Shown: piece by piece, positions 28,489-37,063 of the stretch
Layout: each line of letters starts with the position of its first letter
Numbering within the stretch: the first letter of the stretch is position 1
Notes under the pieces: model-generated
The model's input: the letters and a program-made list of their open reading frames with translations, nothing else
What the model was told of the DNA's origin: nothing
Databases searched by the model: none
DNA from: Acholeplasmatales bacterium
GTDB taxonomy: Bacteria; Bacillota_I; Bacilli_A; Izemoplasmatales; Izemoplasmataceae
Reading direction: 5' to 3'
DNA length: 64,000 nucleotides
Assembly (NCBI GenBank): GCA_007694145.1
Contig: RECF01000062.1
Span: 1-64,000 of the forward strand
Program-made: the position numbers and the translations under genes

Positions 28489-30426
28489 ATGTCCAAAACG
28501 TACTATATCACAACACCCATCTACTACCCAAGCGGTAAATTGCACATCGGCAACACCTATACGACGGTGCTGTGCGACACCTTGAAACGGTACAAGGCCT
28601 TACGGGGTTTCGATACCTATTATTTGACGGGTATGGACGAGCATGGGAAAAAAATCGAAACGGTCGCAGCCGAGCGTGGTGTCGCGCCGCTTGAACATGT
28701 CAAGGAAATGGCCGAAGAAACACAGGCGCTTTGGGATACGCTGGAAATTTCCTACGATGACTTTATCCGGACGACCGAAAAGCGACACAAGACCGTCGTT
28801 CAAAAGATTTTTGAGAAACTGTTGGACCAAGGTGACATTTACCTCGGCACCTACAAGGGTTACTACTGTATGCCTTGTGAGTCATTTTATACGGAAACCC
28901 AACTCGGCGAGCAGCACACCTGCCCCGATTGTGGACGTGAAACGAGCCAACTTGAAGAAGAGAGCTACTTCTTCAAGCTGTCCAAGTATCAAAAGAAACT
29001 GTTGCAGTTCATTGAAGACCATCCTGACTTTATCACCCCGGAAACACGCAAAAATGAAGTGGTTGCATTCATCAAACAAGGACTCAACGATCTCAGTGTT
29101 TCTAGAACAACATTCGACTGGGGCATCAAGGTTGTCTCCAATCCCAAACATGTTGTCTATGTTTGGATCGATGCCCTGTCCAATTACATCAGTGCCCTCG
29201 GCTATGGCACAGACAATGACCAACTTTACCAAAAGTACTGGCAAGGCACGGAAGTCGTCCATGTAGTGGGAAAAGATATCCTCCGGTTTCACGCCATCTA
29301 TTGGCCGATTATGTTGATGGCGCTCGGTGTGCCAGTCAACTTCAAGCTCCACGCCCACGGGTTTTACATGATGCGTGATGGCAAGATGAGCAAGTCGAAA
29401 GGTCAGGTCATTTACCCTGACATCATCTTGAAACGTTACGGCCTTGATGAACTGCGCTATTTCCTTTTGCGTGAACTGCCCTACGGCAGTGACGGCGTCT
29501 TCACACCGGAAGCCTTTGTCGAGCGCATCAACTTTGACTTAGCCAACGATTTCGGCAACCTGCTCAATCGGACCATCTCGATGATCAACAAGTATTTTTC
29601 CGGTACAATCCGCATCAATGAAACCGTTCAGACTGATTATGACGCGGCACTTTCTAGCCTGACCGACGACGTCATCAAGAACACCAAGTCTCTAATGAAC
29701 ACATTCAAAGTGTCCCAGGCACTGCAAGAAGTTTGGCGTCTGATTTCCCGCACCAACAAGTATATCGATGAGACCATGCCGTGGGTGCTTGCCAAGGATG
29801 AAGCACAGAAACCGGTTCTTGAAAATGTGCTCTATCATTTGGCCGAATCGCTTCGGCAAATCGGTATTTTACTGAAACCCGTCTTGATTCATGCCTCTAG
29901 CAACCTTTTCAAGCAACTGAATGTCCCCGATAGTTTACAGGAATGGGAAAGTCTCGCTTTCGGCAAACAGAAGACATACACCGTGATTGCCAAGCCGACG
30001 CCGCTCTTTCCAAGACTTGATGTTGACGAGGAAGTCAAGGCACTGCAAGAGCTGATTCGTCAAGGCGTCGAAGAGACTACGCCCCAACCCGAAGCCACCG
30101 TTCCTGAAATTACCATCGATGACTTTGTCAAACTCGACCTCCGCATCGGAAAAGTACTCACCTGTCAACCGCATCCCGATGCCGACAAGCTGCTCGTTTC
30201 GACCGTAGACATCGGTCAAGGGCAAACCAAACAGATTGTCTCGGGCATCGCCAAACACTATCGCCCCGAAGAACTGCTTGGTCAGCACGTGCTCGTCTTG
30301 ACCAATCTCAAACCCGTCAAGCTGCGCGGGGTGCTCAGCGAAGGCATGTTGTTAGCTGGGTCGAACAAAGAAACACTCGAAGTCTTGTTCGCCCATAAAC
30401 TAAAGGCTGGAGACATTGTGAAATAA
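28489..30426 (+). CDS. metG: Methionyl-tRNA synthetase
   Basis: Charges initiator and elongator tRNA-Met. 645 residues: class I HIGN at 19-22, zinc knuckle Cys127, Cys130, Cys145, Cys148, KMSKS at 299-303, anticodon domain, and a C-terminal tRNA-binding (EMAP/Trbp111-like) domain starting at about [21 protein letters not shown] eight bases upstream supports ATG 28489 over the in-frame GTG at 28480. No T-box leader precedes it, as it is inside an operon. Confidence 0.97.
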   Translation: MSKTYYITTPIYYPSGKLHIGNTYTTVLCDTLKRYKALRGFDTYYLTGMDEHGKKIETVAAERGVAPLEHVKEMAEETQALWDTLEISYDDFIRTTEKRHKTVVQKIFEKLLDQGDIYLGTYKGYYCMPCESFYTETQLGEQHTCPDCGRETSQLEEESYFFKLSKYQKKLLQFIEDHPDFITPETRKNEVVAFIKQGLNDLSVSRTTFDWGIKVVSNPKHVVYVWIDALSNYISALGYGTDNDQLYQKYWQGTEVVHVVGKDILRFHAIYWPIMLMALGVPVNFKLHAHGFYMMRDGKMSKSKGQVIYPDIILKRYGLDELRYFLLRELPYGSDGVFTPEAFVERINFDLANDFGNLLNRTISMINKYFSGTIRINETVQTDYDAALSSLTDDVIKNTKSLMNTFKVSQALQEVWRLISRTNKYIDETMPWVLAKDEAQKPVLENVLYHLAESLRQIGILLKPVLIHASSNLFKQLNVPDSLQEWESLAFGKQKTYTVIAKPTPLFPRLDVDEEVKALQELIRQGVEETTPQPEATVPEITIDDFVKLDLRIGKVLTCQPHPDADKLLVSTVDIGQGQTKQIVSGIAKHYRPEELLGQHVLVLTNLKPVKLRGVLSEGMLLAGSNKETLEVLFAHKLKAGDIVK

Positions 30427-30448
30427 CCGTAAAAAACATACAAAAAGT

Positions 30449-30477
30449 TTGACTTTTCCCCCTATCTACGCTATGAT
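30449..30477 (+). promoter_or_regulatory. Promoter of rplM-rpsI
   Basis: TTGACT, 17-base spacer, TATGAT. Five of six matches in each box. Confidence 0.75.
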
Positions 30478-30483
30478 GTTATA

Positions 30484-30544
30484 CGGTACATTTTCAAAAA
30501 TCTCCTCCAGCCCGCACTATGAAACCATTAGGAGGCTATCCGCT
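30484..30544 (+). promoter_or_regulatory. L13-type leader with sequestered ribosome-binding site
   Basis: About 60-base leader between the rplM promoter and start. CCTCC at 30504-30508 can pair with the GGAGG (30531-30535) of the rplM ribosome-binding site. Bacillota commonly carry an autoregulatory L13 leader here; place and pairing agree, but I could not test the family model. Confidence 0.5.
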
Positions 30545-30979
30545 ATGAAAACATACATGGCAAACGCACAGACGGTCGAACGTAAATGGTTCGTCATCGA
30601 CGCCAAGGGACAACGGCTTGGGCGCTTATCAACCGAAGTCGCCACCCTGCTTCGCGGCAAGCACAAACCAACGTTCACACCGCACGTAGACTGTGGAGAC
30701 TACGTGATCGTGATTAACGCAAGCAGCATTGAATTGACCGGCAACAAATGGGAAGACAAAAAGTATTACACGCACTCGCAGTATCCGGGCTCACTCAAGG
30801 TAACCAACGCTGAAACTATGCTTCAGAAACATCCTGAAAGACTGATTGAATTCGCAGTCAAAGGGATGCTTCCAAAAGGCAAACTCGGACGTCAAATGTA
30901 CAAAAAACTCTTTGTGTATGCGTCGGAACAACATCCGCACCAAGCACAAAAACCTGAGACCCTCGGGTTGAAAGGTTAA
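30545..30979 (+). CDS. rplM: 50S ribosomal protein L13
   Basis: Early 50S assembly protein. 144 residues: [18 protein letters not shown] near the start, GDYVIVINA, and the C-terminal [16 protein letters not shown]. The frame runs upstream to a TTG at 30449, but AGGAGG nine bases before the ATG at 30545 fixes the start. Confidence 0.98.
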   Translation: MKTYMANAQTVERKWFVIDAKGQRLGRLSTEVATLLRGKHKPTFTPHVDCGDYVIVINASSIELTGNKWEDKKYYTHSQYPGSLKVTNAETMLQKHPERLIEFAVKGMLPKGKLGRQMYKKLFVYASEQHPHQAQKPETLGLKG

Positions 30980-30990
30980 GGAGGCATACT

Positions 30991-31386
30991 ATGGCAAAAC
31001 AAGTTATGTATCGAGGTACTGGCCGTCGGAAAAGCGCCGTTGCGCGTGTTATGATGAAACCCGGAACCGGTAAGTTTTTCATCAACGGCAGAACCTTTGA
31101 ACAGTACATCCCCTCAGCGGCGACACGTCTTGACGTATCGCAACCCCTTGATCTCACCGACAACGCCCAAACGTTCGACATCATCGTCAACGTCTATGGC
31201 GGCGGCATCACCGGCCAAGCCGGTGCCATCCGTCTCGGCATTACCCGGGCATTGCTTGAAGTCAATGCCGATCTGCGTCCGAAGCTTAAAGCAGCCGGAC
31301 TGATCACACGTGACCCACGCGAGACCGAGCGTAAGAAATACGGTCTTAAGAAAGCACGTCGCGCCCCACAATTCAGCAAGCGTTAA
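30991..31386 (+). CDS. rpsI: 30S ribosomal protein S9
   Basis: 30S head protein whose C-terminal tail reaches the P-site tRNA. 131 residues; [14 protein letters not shown] at the start, [15 protein letters not shown], and the tail [18 protein letters not shown]. Eleven bases after rplM, followed by a terminator. Confidence 0.98.
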   Translation: MAKQVMYRGTGRRKSAVARVMMKPGTGKFFINGRTFEQYIPSAATRLDVSQPLDLTDNAQTFDIIVNVYGGGITGQAGAIRLGITRALLEVNADLRPKLKAAGLITRDPRETERKKYGLKKARRAPQFSKR

Positions 31387-31393
31387 AAACAAG

Positions 31394-31423
31394 AAAAAGC
31401 ACATTCCCCGATGTGCTTTTTTT
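31394..31423 (+). terminator. Terminator after rpsI
   Basis: AAAAGCACAT / ATGTGCTTTT, 10-bp perfect stem with a 6-base loop, then more T. Confidence 0.92.
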
Positions 31424-31458
31424 GTGACACCTCGCTGCGGATTTTTTACGGATTTCGC

Positions 31459-31487
31459 TACACAATATTACCAAAACATACTATAAT
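31459..31487 (+). promoter_or_regulatory. Promoter of gltX
   Basis: TACACA, 17-base spacer, perfect TATAAT. Confidence 0.6.
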
Positions 31488-31514
31488 AAGACCATCGTCA
31501 TGAGGAGGATGCGT

Positions 31515-32954
31515 ATGAAACCAAGAGTTCGCTATGCCCCAAGCCCCACCGGTCACCTGCACATCGGCAATGCACGCACCGCATTGTTCAATTACCTGTT
31601 TGCTAAACGTCACGCGGGGACATTCATTGTCCGTATCGAAGATACCGATCTTGCCCGCAATGTTGAATCCGGTATTGCCAGTCAAATGGCGCATTTACGT
31701 TGGCTAGGCATCGAGCCGGATGAATCCATCGACCACGGGGGCGCATACGGGCCATACCGCCAGCTAGAACGGCTTACGCTTTACGCAACCTATGCCGAGC
31801 AGTTGCTCAAACAAGGACACGCCTATAAATGTTACTGCACCAGTGAAGAACTCGAAGCGGAACGTGAAGCGCTTAAAGCTGCGGGTGATGACAAGCTGCA
31901 CTATTCTAGGAAATGCTTGCATGCGCCCGCTCAAGATGCACCCTACGCCATCCGCTTCAAGGTACCTGAAAACACCACGTGGACGTTTGACGACATGGTC
32001 AAAGGCACCGTCACATTTCAAAGTGACGACATCGGTGACTGGGTCATGGTCAAGCAAAATGGGATTCCGACTTACAACTTTGCGTGTGCGATTGACGATC
32101 ACTTGATGGCGATCACCCACGTGTTGCGTGGTGAAGACCACATTACCAACACACCCAAACAGATGATGGTCTTTGAAGCCTTGGGCTGGACGCCGCCCGT
32201 CTATGGGCACATGACCTTGATTGTCAATGAGCAAGGTAAGAAACTGTCCAAACGCGATGGCGCCATTCTGCAATTTATCGAGCAGTATAAAGATCTCGGC
32301 TACTTGCCGGAGGCGTTGTTCAACTTTATTGCCCTGCTTGGCTGGAGCCCACCAATTGAAGCGGAAATTTTCACCCAAGACGCACTCATCGAGCACTTCG
32401 ATGCACGCCGGTTGTCCACGTCACCAGCGCGTTTTGACCGGGCCAAACTGACCTACATCAACCAACAACACATCAAGCTACTTGACAGCGAAGCGCTCAA
32501 AACGGTGTGCCACCCATTTCTTCAAACAGCCGGATTACTTGAAGGCAAGGATGATGCGTTCGTCGACAGTGTGATCGATGTCTTTCGCGATCGCTTAACG
32601 TACGGTGCGGAAATCGTATCGCTTTATCACGACTTTTTTGATGAAAATCTGGTGCTCTCCGCCGAATCGAGGGAGTTCTTGCGGTCGGTTGAAGATGTAC
32701 GGCCACTTTTGGCTACCTTTGCGGACAAACTCACTGAACTTGATGAAACACCCACACCGGACGCTTACAAGAATCTAATCAAAGAAACGGGTAAAATATG
32801 CGGGATGAAAGGGAAAAATCTCTTCATGCCCATCCGTATTGCCGCAAGCGGCAGCATGCACGGACCGGACTTGCCGAAGATGATGCATCTGCTTGGTATA
32901 GAGACCCTTAAACAACGATTTGCGCATATCTTGCAAGATGACCTGTCGTTTTGA
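31515..32954 (+). CDS. gltX: Glutamyl-tRNA synthetase
   Basis: Charges tRNA-Glu (and in most Bacillota also tRNA-Gln for later amidation). 479 residues, class I: YAPSPTGHLHIGNART at 8-22 with the HIGH-like HLHIG, KMSKS-equivalent KLSKRDG, and an anticodon-binding helical C-terminal region. GAGGAGG six bases upstream supports ATG 31515; an earlier ATG at 31500 overlaps that site. Stands alone between its own promoter and the cold-shock gene. Confidence 0.97.
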   Translation: MKPRVRYAPSPTGHLHIGNARTALFNYLFAKRHAGTFIVRIEDTDLARNVESGIASQMAHLRWLGIEPDESIDHGGAYGPYRQLERLTLYATYAEQLLKQGHAYKCYCTSEELEAEREALKAAGDDKLHYSRKCLHAPAQDAPYAIRFKVPENTTWTFDDMVKGTVTFQSDDIGDWVMVKQNGIPTYNFACAIDDHLMAITHVLRGEDHITNTPKQMMVFEALGWTPPVYGHMTLIVNEQGKKLSKRDGAILQFIEQYKDLGYLPEALFNFIALLGWSPPIEAEIFTQDALIEHFDARRLSTSPARFDRAKLTYINQQHIKLLDSEALKTVCHPFLQTAGLLEGKDDAFVDSVIDVFRDRLTYGAEIVSLYHDFFDENLVLSAESREFLRSVEDVRPLLATFADKLTELDETPTPDAYKNLIKETGKICGMKGKNLFMPIRIAASGSMHGPDLPKMMHLLGIETLKQRFAHILQDDLSF

Positions 32955-32967
32955 TGGGCAAAAAGAT

Positions 32968-32996
32968 TTGCATTTTGCCAAAAAAGCGTGTATAAT
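32968..32996 (+). promoter_or_regulatory. Promoter of the cold-shock gene
   Basis: TTGCAT, 17-base spacer, perfect TATAAT. The 38-base leader that follows is purine-rich with AAGGAG twelve bases before the start, a longer spacing than elsewhere. Confidence 0.75.
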
Positions 32997-33034
32997 GCGA
33001 AGTATCATTAAAAGAGAAGGAGATTTCGTTTTAG

Positions 33035-33235
33035 ATGACAGGAACTGTTAAATGGTTTAATTCAGAAAAAGGTTATGGTTTCATCACTACGGATGAAGGA
33101 CAAGACATTTTCGTCCATTACAGCGCTATCAACTCCGAAGGCTTCAAAACGCTCAACGAAGGTGACGCTGTCGAATTCGAAGTGACCGAAGGCGATCGCG
33201 GTCCCCAAGCTTCAAACGTTGAAAAAATTGGGTGA
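33035..33235 (+). CDS. Cold-shock protein, CspA family
   Basis: 66-residue single OB-fold RNA/DNA-binding protein; RNA chaperone during cold shock and growth. RNP1 KGYGFIT at 12-18 and RNP2 IFVHYS at 25-30 are intact (His-Tyr where His-Phe is usual). MTGTVKWFN start. Monocistronic between a promoter and a terminator. Paralogue identity (CspA/B/C/D) cannot be told. Confidence 0.95.
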   Translation: MTGTVKWFNSEKGYGFITTDEGQDIFVHYSAINSEGFKTLNEGDAVEFEVTEGDRGPQASNVEKIG

Positions 33236-33247
33236 ATCTGACGCATG

Positions 33248-33272
33248 AAACAGGCTTCGGCCTGTTTTTTTT
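33248..33272 (+). terminator. Terminator after the cold-shock gene
   Basis: AAACAGGC-TTCG-GCCTGTTT hairpin with a stable TTCG tetraloop, followed by a T run. Confidence 0.93.
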
Positions 33273-33291
33273 GTACATGACCACGTGAACG

Positions 33292-33320
33292 TTTCAAGTC
33301 GCGTGGATGTGTGATACAAT
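33292..33320 (+). promoter_or_regulatory. Promoter of cysS-mrnC
   Basis: TTTCAA, 17-base spacer and the extended -10 TGATACAAT. The leader is only about 30 bases, so there is no T-box. Confidence 0.6.
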
Positions 33321-33352
33321 AAATATGAAGTTTTCTGATGCGGGTGATAAGC

Positions 33353-34690
33353 ATGAAAATCTACAATTCTTTAAACAGAAAGATCGAGCCGTTTGAACCG
33401 TTGCACGAAAACACCGTCAACATGTACGTCTGCGGTCCAACCGTCTACAACTACATCCATATCGGCAATGCCAGGCCGGTTATCTTTTTTGATGTCGTCC
33501 GCCGGTATTTCGAGTACTTAGGCTATACGGTCAATTTCGTTTCTAACTTCACCGACGTCGATGACAAGATTATCGTCAAGGCGATCGAAGAGGAACAATC
33601 GGAGCGGGACGTGGCTGAGAAGTTCATTGAAGCCTTTTATGAAGACGTTGCCCGACTCGGCAGTTCAACCCGTTATCTCGCCCCGCGTGTTACAGAGTAC
33701 ATGTCGGCCATCATCGACTACATCGACCGTCTCGTCAAGGCGGGTCATGCTTATGTGGTTGAGGGGGATGTTTATTTCCGGGTAGCGCATGCTAAAGGTT
33801 ACGGTCAACTCTCAGGACGCAAGACGGAAGAACTTGAAAGCGGTGCCCGCATCGCCATCAATACGCGCAAGGAAGATCCCCTCGACTTCACGTTGTGGAA
33901 AAAGACAGAAGTCGGCGTGACCTATCCCTCCCCATGGGGAGAAGGGCGACCGGGCTGGCACACGGAGTGTGTGGCCATGATTGAAGATATCTTCGGGGGT
34001 GAAATCGACATCCACGGTGGTGGTGTTGACTTGAAGTTCCCCCATCATGAAAACGAAATGGCCCAAAACGAAGCCTTGCACAAGCGCCCATTGGCCCGCT
34101 ACTGGATGCACAACGGGCACTTGGATTTTGGCGACAAGAAAATGTCCAAGAGCGAGGGAAATGTCATCTTGGTTAAAGAACTGGGGCTTGATACGATGGG
34201 ATTCAGGCTGTTCACACTGGGCAATCATTACCGCAGTCCCATCACGTATACCGACGCAACACTTGATCACTACATGAATGAGTGGAAAAAGATCAAACGG
34301 GCGTATGCTCAAGCATTTTATGCGCTTGATCTGGCAGAGTACCTCGATGAAGAACCGAAAACATTTACCGAAATTGCGGCGATTGATCGTCGTTTCATGG
34401 CCGCGATGGATGAAGACTTCAACACCCCAAACGCCATCACCGAACTGCAGAATTTGACCAAGTATGCCAACCAGCAGCTCCGAGGCAAGCAAGACCTCGA
34501 CGCCTTGCTTGCGGCAGTCAGACTCTTTGATACGTTCTTTACGATTTTGGGCTTGAATCCCGATGTTGAGCGCATGAGCAAAGCGACACGCAACATTTAT
34601 CTTGCTTGGACCGATGCCCGTAAGAACAAACAGTTTGAAAAAGCTGACCGTCTACGCGCGCAACTCGTTGAGAAAGGGATTTTCGCATGA
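33353..34690 (+). CDS. cysS: Cysteinyl-tRNA synthetase
   Basis: Charges tRNA-Cys. 445 residues: zinc ligand Cys27 in VCGPTVYNY, HIGN at 36-39, GWHTECVAM with a further zinc Cys, GGVDLKFPHHENE with zinc ligands, and KMSKSEGN. The GGGTGAT site fits ATG 33353, not the in-frame ATG at 33338. In Bacillus cysE lies between gltX and cysS; here it is absent. Ends in a four-base overlap with mrnC. Confidence 0.97.
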   Translation: MKIYNSLNRKIEPFEPLHENTVNMYVCGPTVYNYIHIGNARPVIFFDVVRRYFEYLGYTVNFVSNFTDVDDKIIVKAIEEEQSERDVAEKFIEAFYEDVARLGSSTRYLAPRVTEYMSAIIDYIDRLVKAGHAYVVEGDVYFRVAHAKGYGQLSGRKTEELESGARIAINTRKEDPLDFTLWKKTEVGVTYPSPWGEGRPGWHTECVAMIEDIFGGEIDIHGGGVDLKFPHHENEMAQNEALHKRPLARYWMHNGHLDFGDKKMSKSEGNVILVKELGLDTMGFRLFTLGNHYRSPITYTDATLDHYMNEWKKIKRAYAQAFYALDLAEYLDEEPKTFTEIAAIDRRFMAAMDEDFNTPNAITELQNLTKYANQQLRGKQDLDALLAAVRLFDTFFTILGLNPDVERMSKATRNIYLAWTDARKNKQFEKADRLRAQLVEKGIFA

Positions 34691-35064
34691 GTGATCCAGG
34701 TGCACGTGCGCTCGCTTATCTCGGTGACGCCGTGTATGAACTCCGAGTACGACAACACCTGATCAGTCAAGGCTTCACCACCGCCGACCGTCTCCATACT
34801 GAAGCGGTCCGGTTTACGAGTGCTGCCGGTCAAGCGCGTGCCTTAGCAGCGATTGTCGAAGCGCTCAGTTTGGAAGAAACCGCCATCTTGAAGCGCGGGC
34901 GCAACGGTGGCCTTTCCCGCAAACCAAGAACAGAACCGCTTCATGTCCACCATAGTGCCTCAGCGCTTGAAGCCTTATTTGGCTACTGGTTTCTTGCGGG
35001 GGATACAGCGCGAATTGAGGCTGTGTTTGCGATCATCGTCGCCAAGCTGGACGGGGTTCAATAA
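34687..35064 (+). CDS. mrnC: Mini-RNase III
   Basis: Ribonuclease III catalytic domain without dsRNA-binding domain; matures 23S rRNA ends in Bacillus. 125 residues: LAYLGDAVYELRVR near 9-22 with the catalytic Asp, and ALEALFGYWFLAGD near 93-106 with the catalytic Glu. Overlaps cysS (ATGA), the conserved cysS-mrnC-rlmB order. Confidence 0.95.
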   Translation: MSDPGARALAYLGDAVYELRVRQHLISQGFTTADRLHTEAVRFTSAAGQARALAAIVEALSLEETAILKRGRNGGLSRKPRTEPLHVHHSASALEALFGYWFLAGDTARIEAVFAIIVAKLDGVQ

Positions 35065-35101
35065 GTACCTCGATTTTTCAAGAACAGGTCCAACCATCGT
35101 A

Positions 35102-35110
35102 TGATACACT
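35102..35110 (+). promoter_or_regulatory. Candidate extended -10 before rlmB
   Basis: TGATACACT in the 67-base gap after mrnC; no clear -35. Confidence 0.4.
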
Positions 35111-35131
35111 GAAAAGGGGAGACAAAGACGT

Positions 35132-35827
35132 ATGTTGATTCATGGCAAAAACCCGGTTTTCGAAGCACTGAAAGCAGGGCGTAAAATCCAGGCCCTGTAC
35201 GTTCAGGAAAACTTCAATCTTCATGTCTTTGCGCCATTTGCCATCGACACCATCCCGCGCACCATCTTGTCCAAAGCGAAGATGGACGCCCAGTTTCCCA
35301 AGGGACATCAAGGCATCGCGGCCGAAGTGAGCGACTACACTGGGCCGACACTAGAAGCGGTCTTAAAACGTCCCGGGCCGAAACTGTTTGTCATGCTTGA
35401 TAATGTTGAGGATCCACACAACCTTGGTGCGGTCATCCGCAACGCCGAAGCATTTGGTGTCACCGCGGTCATCATCCCCAAGCATCGCAGTGCAGCCGTG
35501 ACAGCGACGGTTGTCAAAGTGTCGGCGGGCGCCATTGAGCACATCGATCTTATTACCGTCACCAACCTCAATCAGGCAGTTCGAACCCTTAAAGCCCATG
35601 ATGTTTGGGTTGTCGGAACGGATCTCGACACCGATCAAACCCTCGAGGCCATCCATGCGGACACAGACTTAGCAGTCGTGTTTGGCAGCGAAGGCAAAGG
35701 GTTGTCACGTCTGCTTAAAAGTCAGTGTGACTATCTCGTCCGCATTCCGATGTCGGGACAGGCCAACAGTCTCAATGTCAGTGTGGCCTGTGGCATCGTG
35801 CTCTACGATATTCTCAGAAGAAGGTGA
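35132..35827 (+). CDS. rlmB: 23S rRNA 2'-O-methyltransferase, RlmB/TrmH family
   Basis: SPOUT methyltransferase of 231 residues: N-terminal substrate-binding domain (LIHGKNPVFEALKAG), then the three knot motifs: NVEDPHNLGAVIRNAEAFG (conserved Asn and Arg), VFGSEGKGLS, and IPMSGQANSLNVSVA. The family methylates ribose in 23S (G2251) or tRNA; position next to mrnC supports RlmB. Its stop overlaps the sigma-factor start. The yacP gene expected next is missing. Confidence 0.92.
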   Translation: MLIHGKNPVFEALKAGRKIQALYVQENFNLHVFAPFAIDTIPRTILSKAKMDAQFPKGHQGIAAEVSDYTGPTLEAVLKRPGPKLFVMLDNVEDPHNLGAVIRNAEAFGVTAVIIPKHRSAAVTATVVKVSAGAIEHIDLITVTNLNQAVRTLKAHDVWVVGTDLDTDQTLEAIHADTDLAVVFGSEGKGLSRLLKSQCDYLVRIPMSGQANSLNVSVACGIVLYDILRRR

Positions 35828-36378
35828 CCATCCTGAACCGTTACCCTCGGCACAATGACTACGAAATCATCGGCCTCATCCAAGAAGGCGACGCCGATGC
35901 CGTGACATTGCTTGCTAAGAAGTACGGTCGGATGATTGCAAAAAAAATCCATAAGTTCAACCTGGCTTATGTTTTTGATGACATGTACCAGGAAGGCTTG
36001 ATGGTTTTGTATAAATCAGCCATCACCTTCAACCCGACCTTCAATAAAACCTTCACCCGCTATTTTGAGATGAATTACGAACGGTATCTCATTACAACCG
36101 TCACGCATTTCCGAATGCGTTCTGAAGTCGAGTTTCTTCATAAACAAGATATTCATCAGAGCGTGCACAGCGTTCGGGAAAGCTCCGTTTATTTCCCGCT
36201 TCACCTCAAGGAGTTGAAAAATGTTTTGACAGACACCGAGTATCGTGTTTATATATTAAGGGAAGTGAAAAACGTGACTGTAGATGCCATCGCCACCGAG
36301 TTGGCGATTCCCATCAAGTCCGTCTACAACGCCCTACATCGTGCCAAGGCGAAGATTCGTCGTTACTTTCAGGCGTAA
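35824..36378 (+). CDS. sigH: SigH-like sigma-70 family factor
   Basis: Alternative sigma factor, 184 residues. Region 2: IQEGDADAVTLLAKKYG and DDMYQEGLMVLYKSA; region 4: helix-turn-helix AIATELAIPIKSVYNALHRAKAKI. The similarity pattern and the position immediately before rpmG-secE-nusG match sigma-H of Bacillus (218 residues), which drives sporulation and competence; here it is shorter and diverged. Start is uncertain: GTG 35824 overlaps the rlmB stop but the AGAAGG site is too near it, and would better fit CTG 35833. Target promoters unknown; competence genes would be a reasonable guess. Confidence 0.82.
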   Translation: MTILNRYPRHNDYEIIGLIQEGDADAVTLLAKKYGRMIAKKIHKFNLAYVFDDMYQEGLMVLYKSAITFNPTFNKTFTRYFEMNYERYLITTVTHFRMRSEVEFLHKQDIHQSVHSVRESSVYFPLHLKELKNVLTDTEYRVYILREVKNVTVDAIATELAIPIKSVYNALHRAKAKIRRYFQA

Positions 36379-36382
36379 AACC

Positions 36383-36411
36383 TTGACAAATAGGGTTCTT
36401 TTTGATAAATT
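36383..36411 (+). promoter_or_regulatory. Promoter of rpmG-secE-nusG
   Basis: Perfect TTGACA, 17-base spacer, TGATAAATT extended -10. Confidence 0.8.
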
Positions 36412-36435
36412 ATATATTTGCAAGGTTGTGATGCA

Positions 36436-36582
36436 ATGAGAAAAAAAGTCGCCTTGATTTGTGAAATATGTTTATCGCGCAATTACAGCGTGATGAAACA
36501 CAAGGATGCTAAAGAACGATTGACCATCAAAAAATTCTGCAAACGTTGTGGGAAACATACTATCCACAAAGAAAGCAAATAG
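36436..36582 (+). CDS. rpmG: 50S ribosomal protein L33, zinc-binding
   Basis: 48-residue protein beginning [12 protein letters not shown]. Cys9, Cys12, Cys35 and Cys38 form the zinc ribbon (C+ type). Position before secE is the standard one. AAGG lies about ten bases before the ATG. Many bacteria have a second, zinc-free copy; none is in this window. Confidence 0.95.
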   Translation: MRKKVALICEICLSRNYSVMKHKDAKERLTIKKFCKRCGKHTIHKESK

Positions 36583-36594
36583 GAGCGTGTCACC

Positions 36595-37053
36595 ATGGCT
36601 GAAAAACCAACTAAACCTGAAGTGAAAAAAACTGCAAGTGCGAAGCCTGAGAAAAAAACGAGTCGCGTCATTGAAATCCTCAAAACTGAATATCCTTTTG
36701 AAGGGATCTTGCTCGGTATTTTGGGCATCCTCGTTTTCTTGCTGGGTGTGTACATTTTCGAGGCGGAAGTGTTGCAAATCCGCTTTACCGATTTTTGGCT
36801 GTTTGACTCACCACTGAAAATTCAAATCTTCTCTTCGGTCGTTATGGTGATTGGTGCTGGCGCCATCATCATGGCATTCGCGCCCTTCTTCATTCCTGGC
36901 TTGAAAGAGATGAACCGCGTATCGTGGCCAAATCGCCGCACCATGGTCAACCATACTTCCCGCGTTCTTGGATTCATGGCTTTTGTCGGTGTGATGTTTG
37001 TCTTGTACGATATCGTCTTGCGTCCGTTCTTCCGCTGGATCGAAAGCCTTTGA
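36595..37053 (+). CDS. secE: Preprotein translocase subunit SecE, extended form
   Basis: Clamps SecY in the Sec translocon. The C-terminal part is canonical: amphipathic FIPGLKEMNRVSWPNRR at about 99-115 followed by a membrane helix at 123-143. Unlike the roughly 60-residue one-helix SecE of Bacillus, this protein has 152 residues: a charged Lys/Pro-rich tail (1-25) and two further helices (about 36-55 and 75-97), an architecture like the three-helix E. coli SecE. AGGAG precedes the ATG; rpmG-secE-nusG order supports the call. Confidence 0.92.
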   Translation: MAEKPTKPEVKKTASAKPEKKTSRVIEILKTEYPFEGILLGILGILVFLLGVYIFEAEVLQIRFTDFWLFDSPLKIQIFSSVVMVIGAGAIIMAFAPFFIPGLKEMNRVSWPNRRTMVNHTSRVLGFMAFVGVMFVLYDIVLRPFFRWIESL

Positions 37054-37063
37054 GGCGCCGACC

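Noticed and set aside
32957-32979. GGCAAAA...TTTTGCC hairpin after gltX as terminator
   Set aside because: Only 7 AT-rich pairs, followed by A not T on the + strand, and it overlaps the -35 of the cold-shock promoter.
28484-33352. T-box leaders before metG, gltX and cysS
   Set aside because: The upstream gaps are 5 to about 130 bases and lack the T-box sequence and specifier stem.
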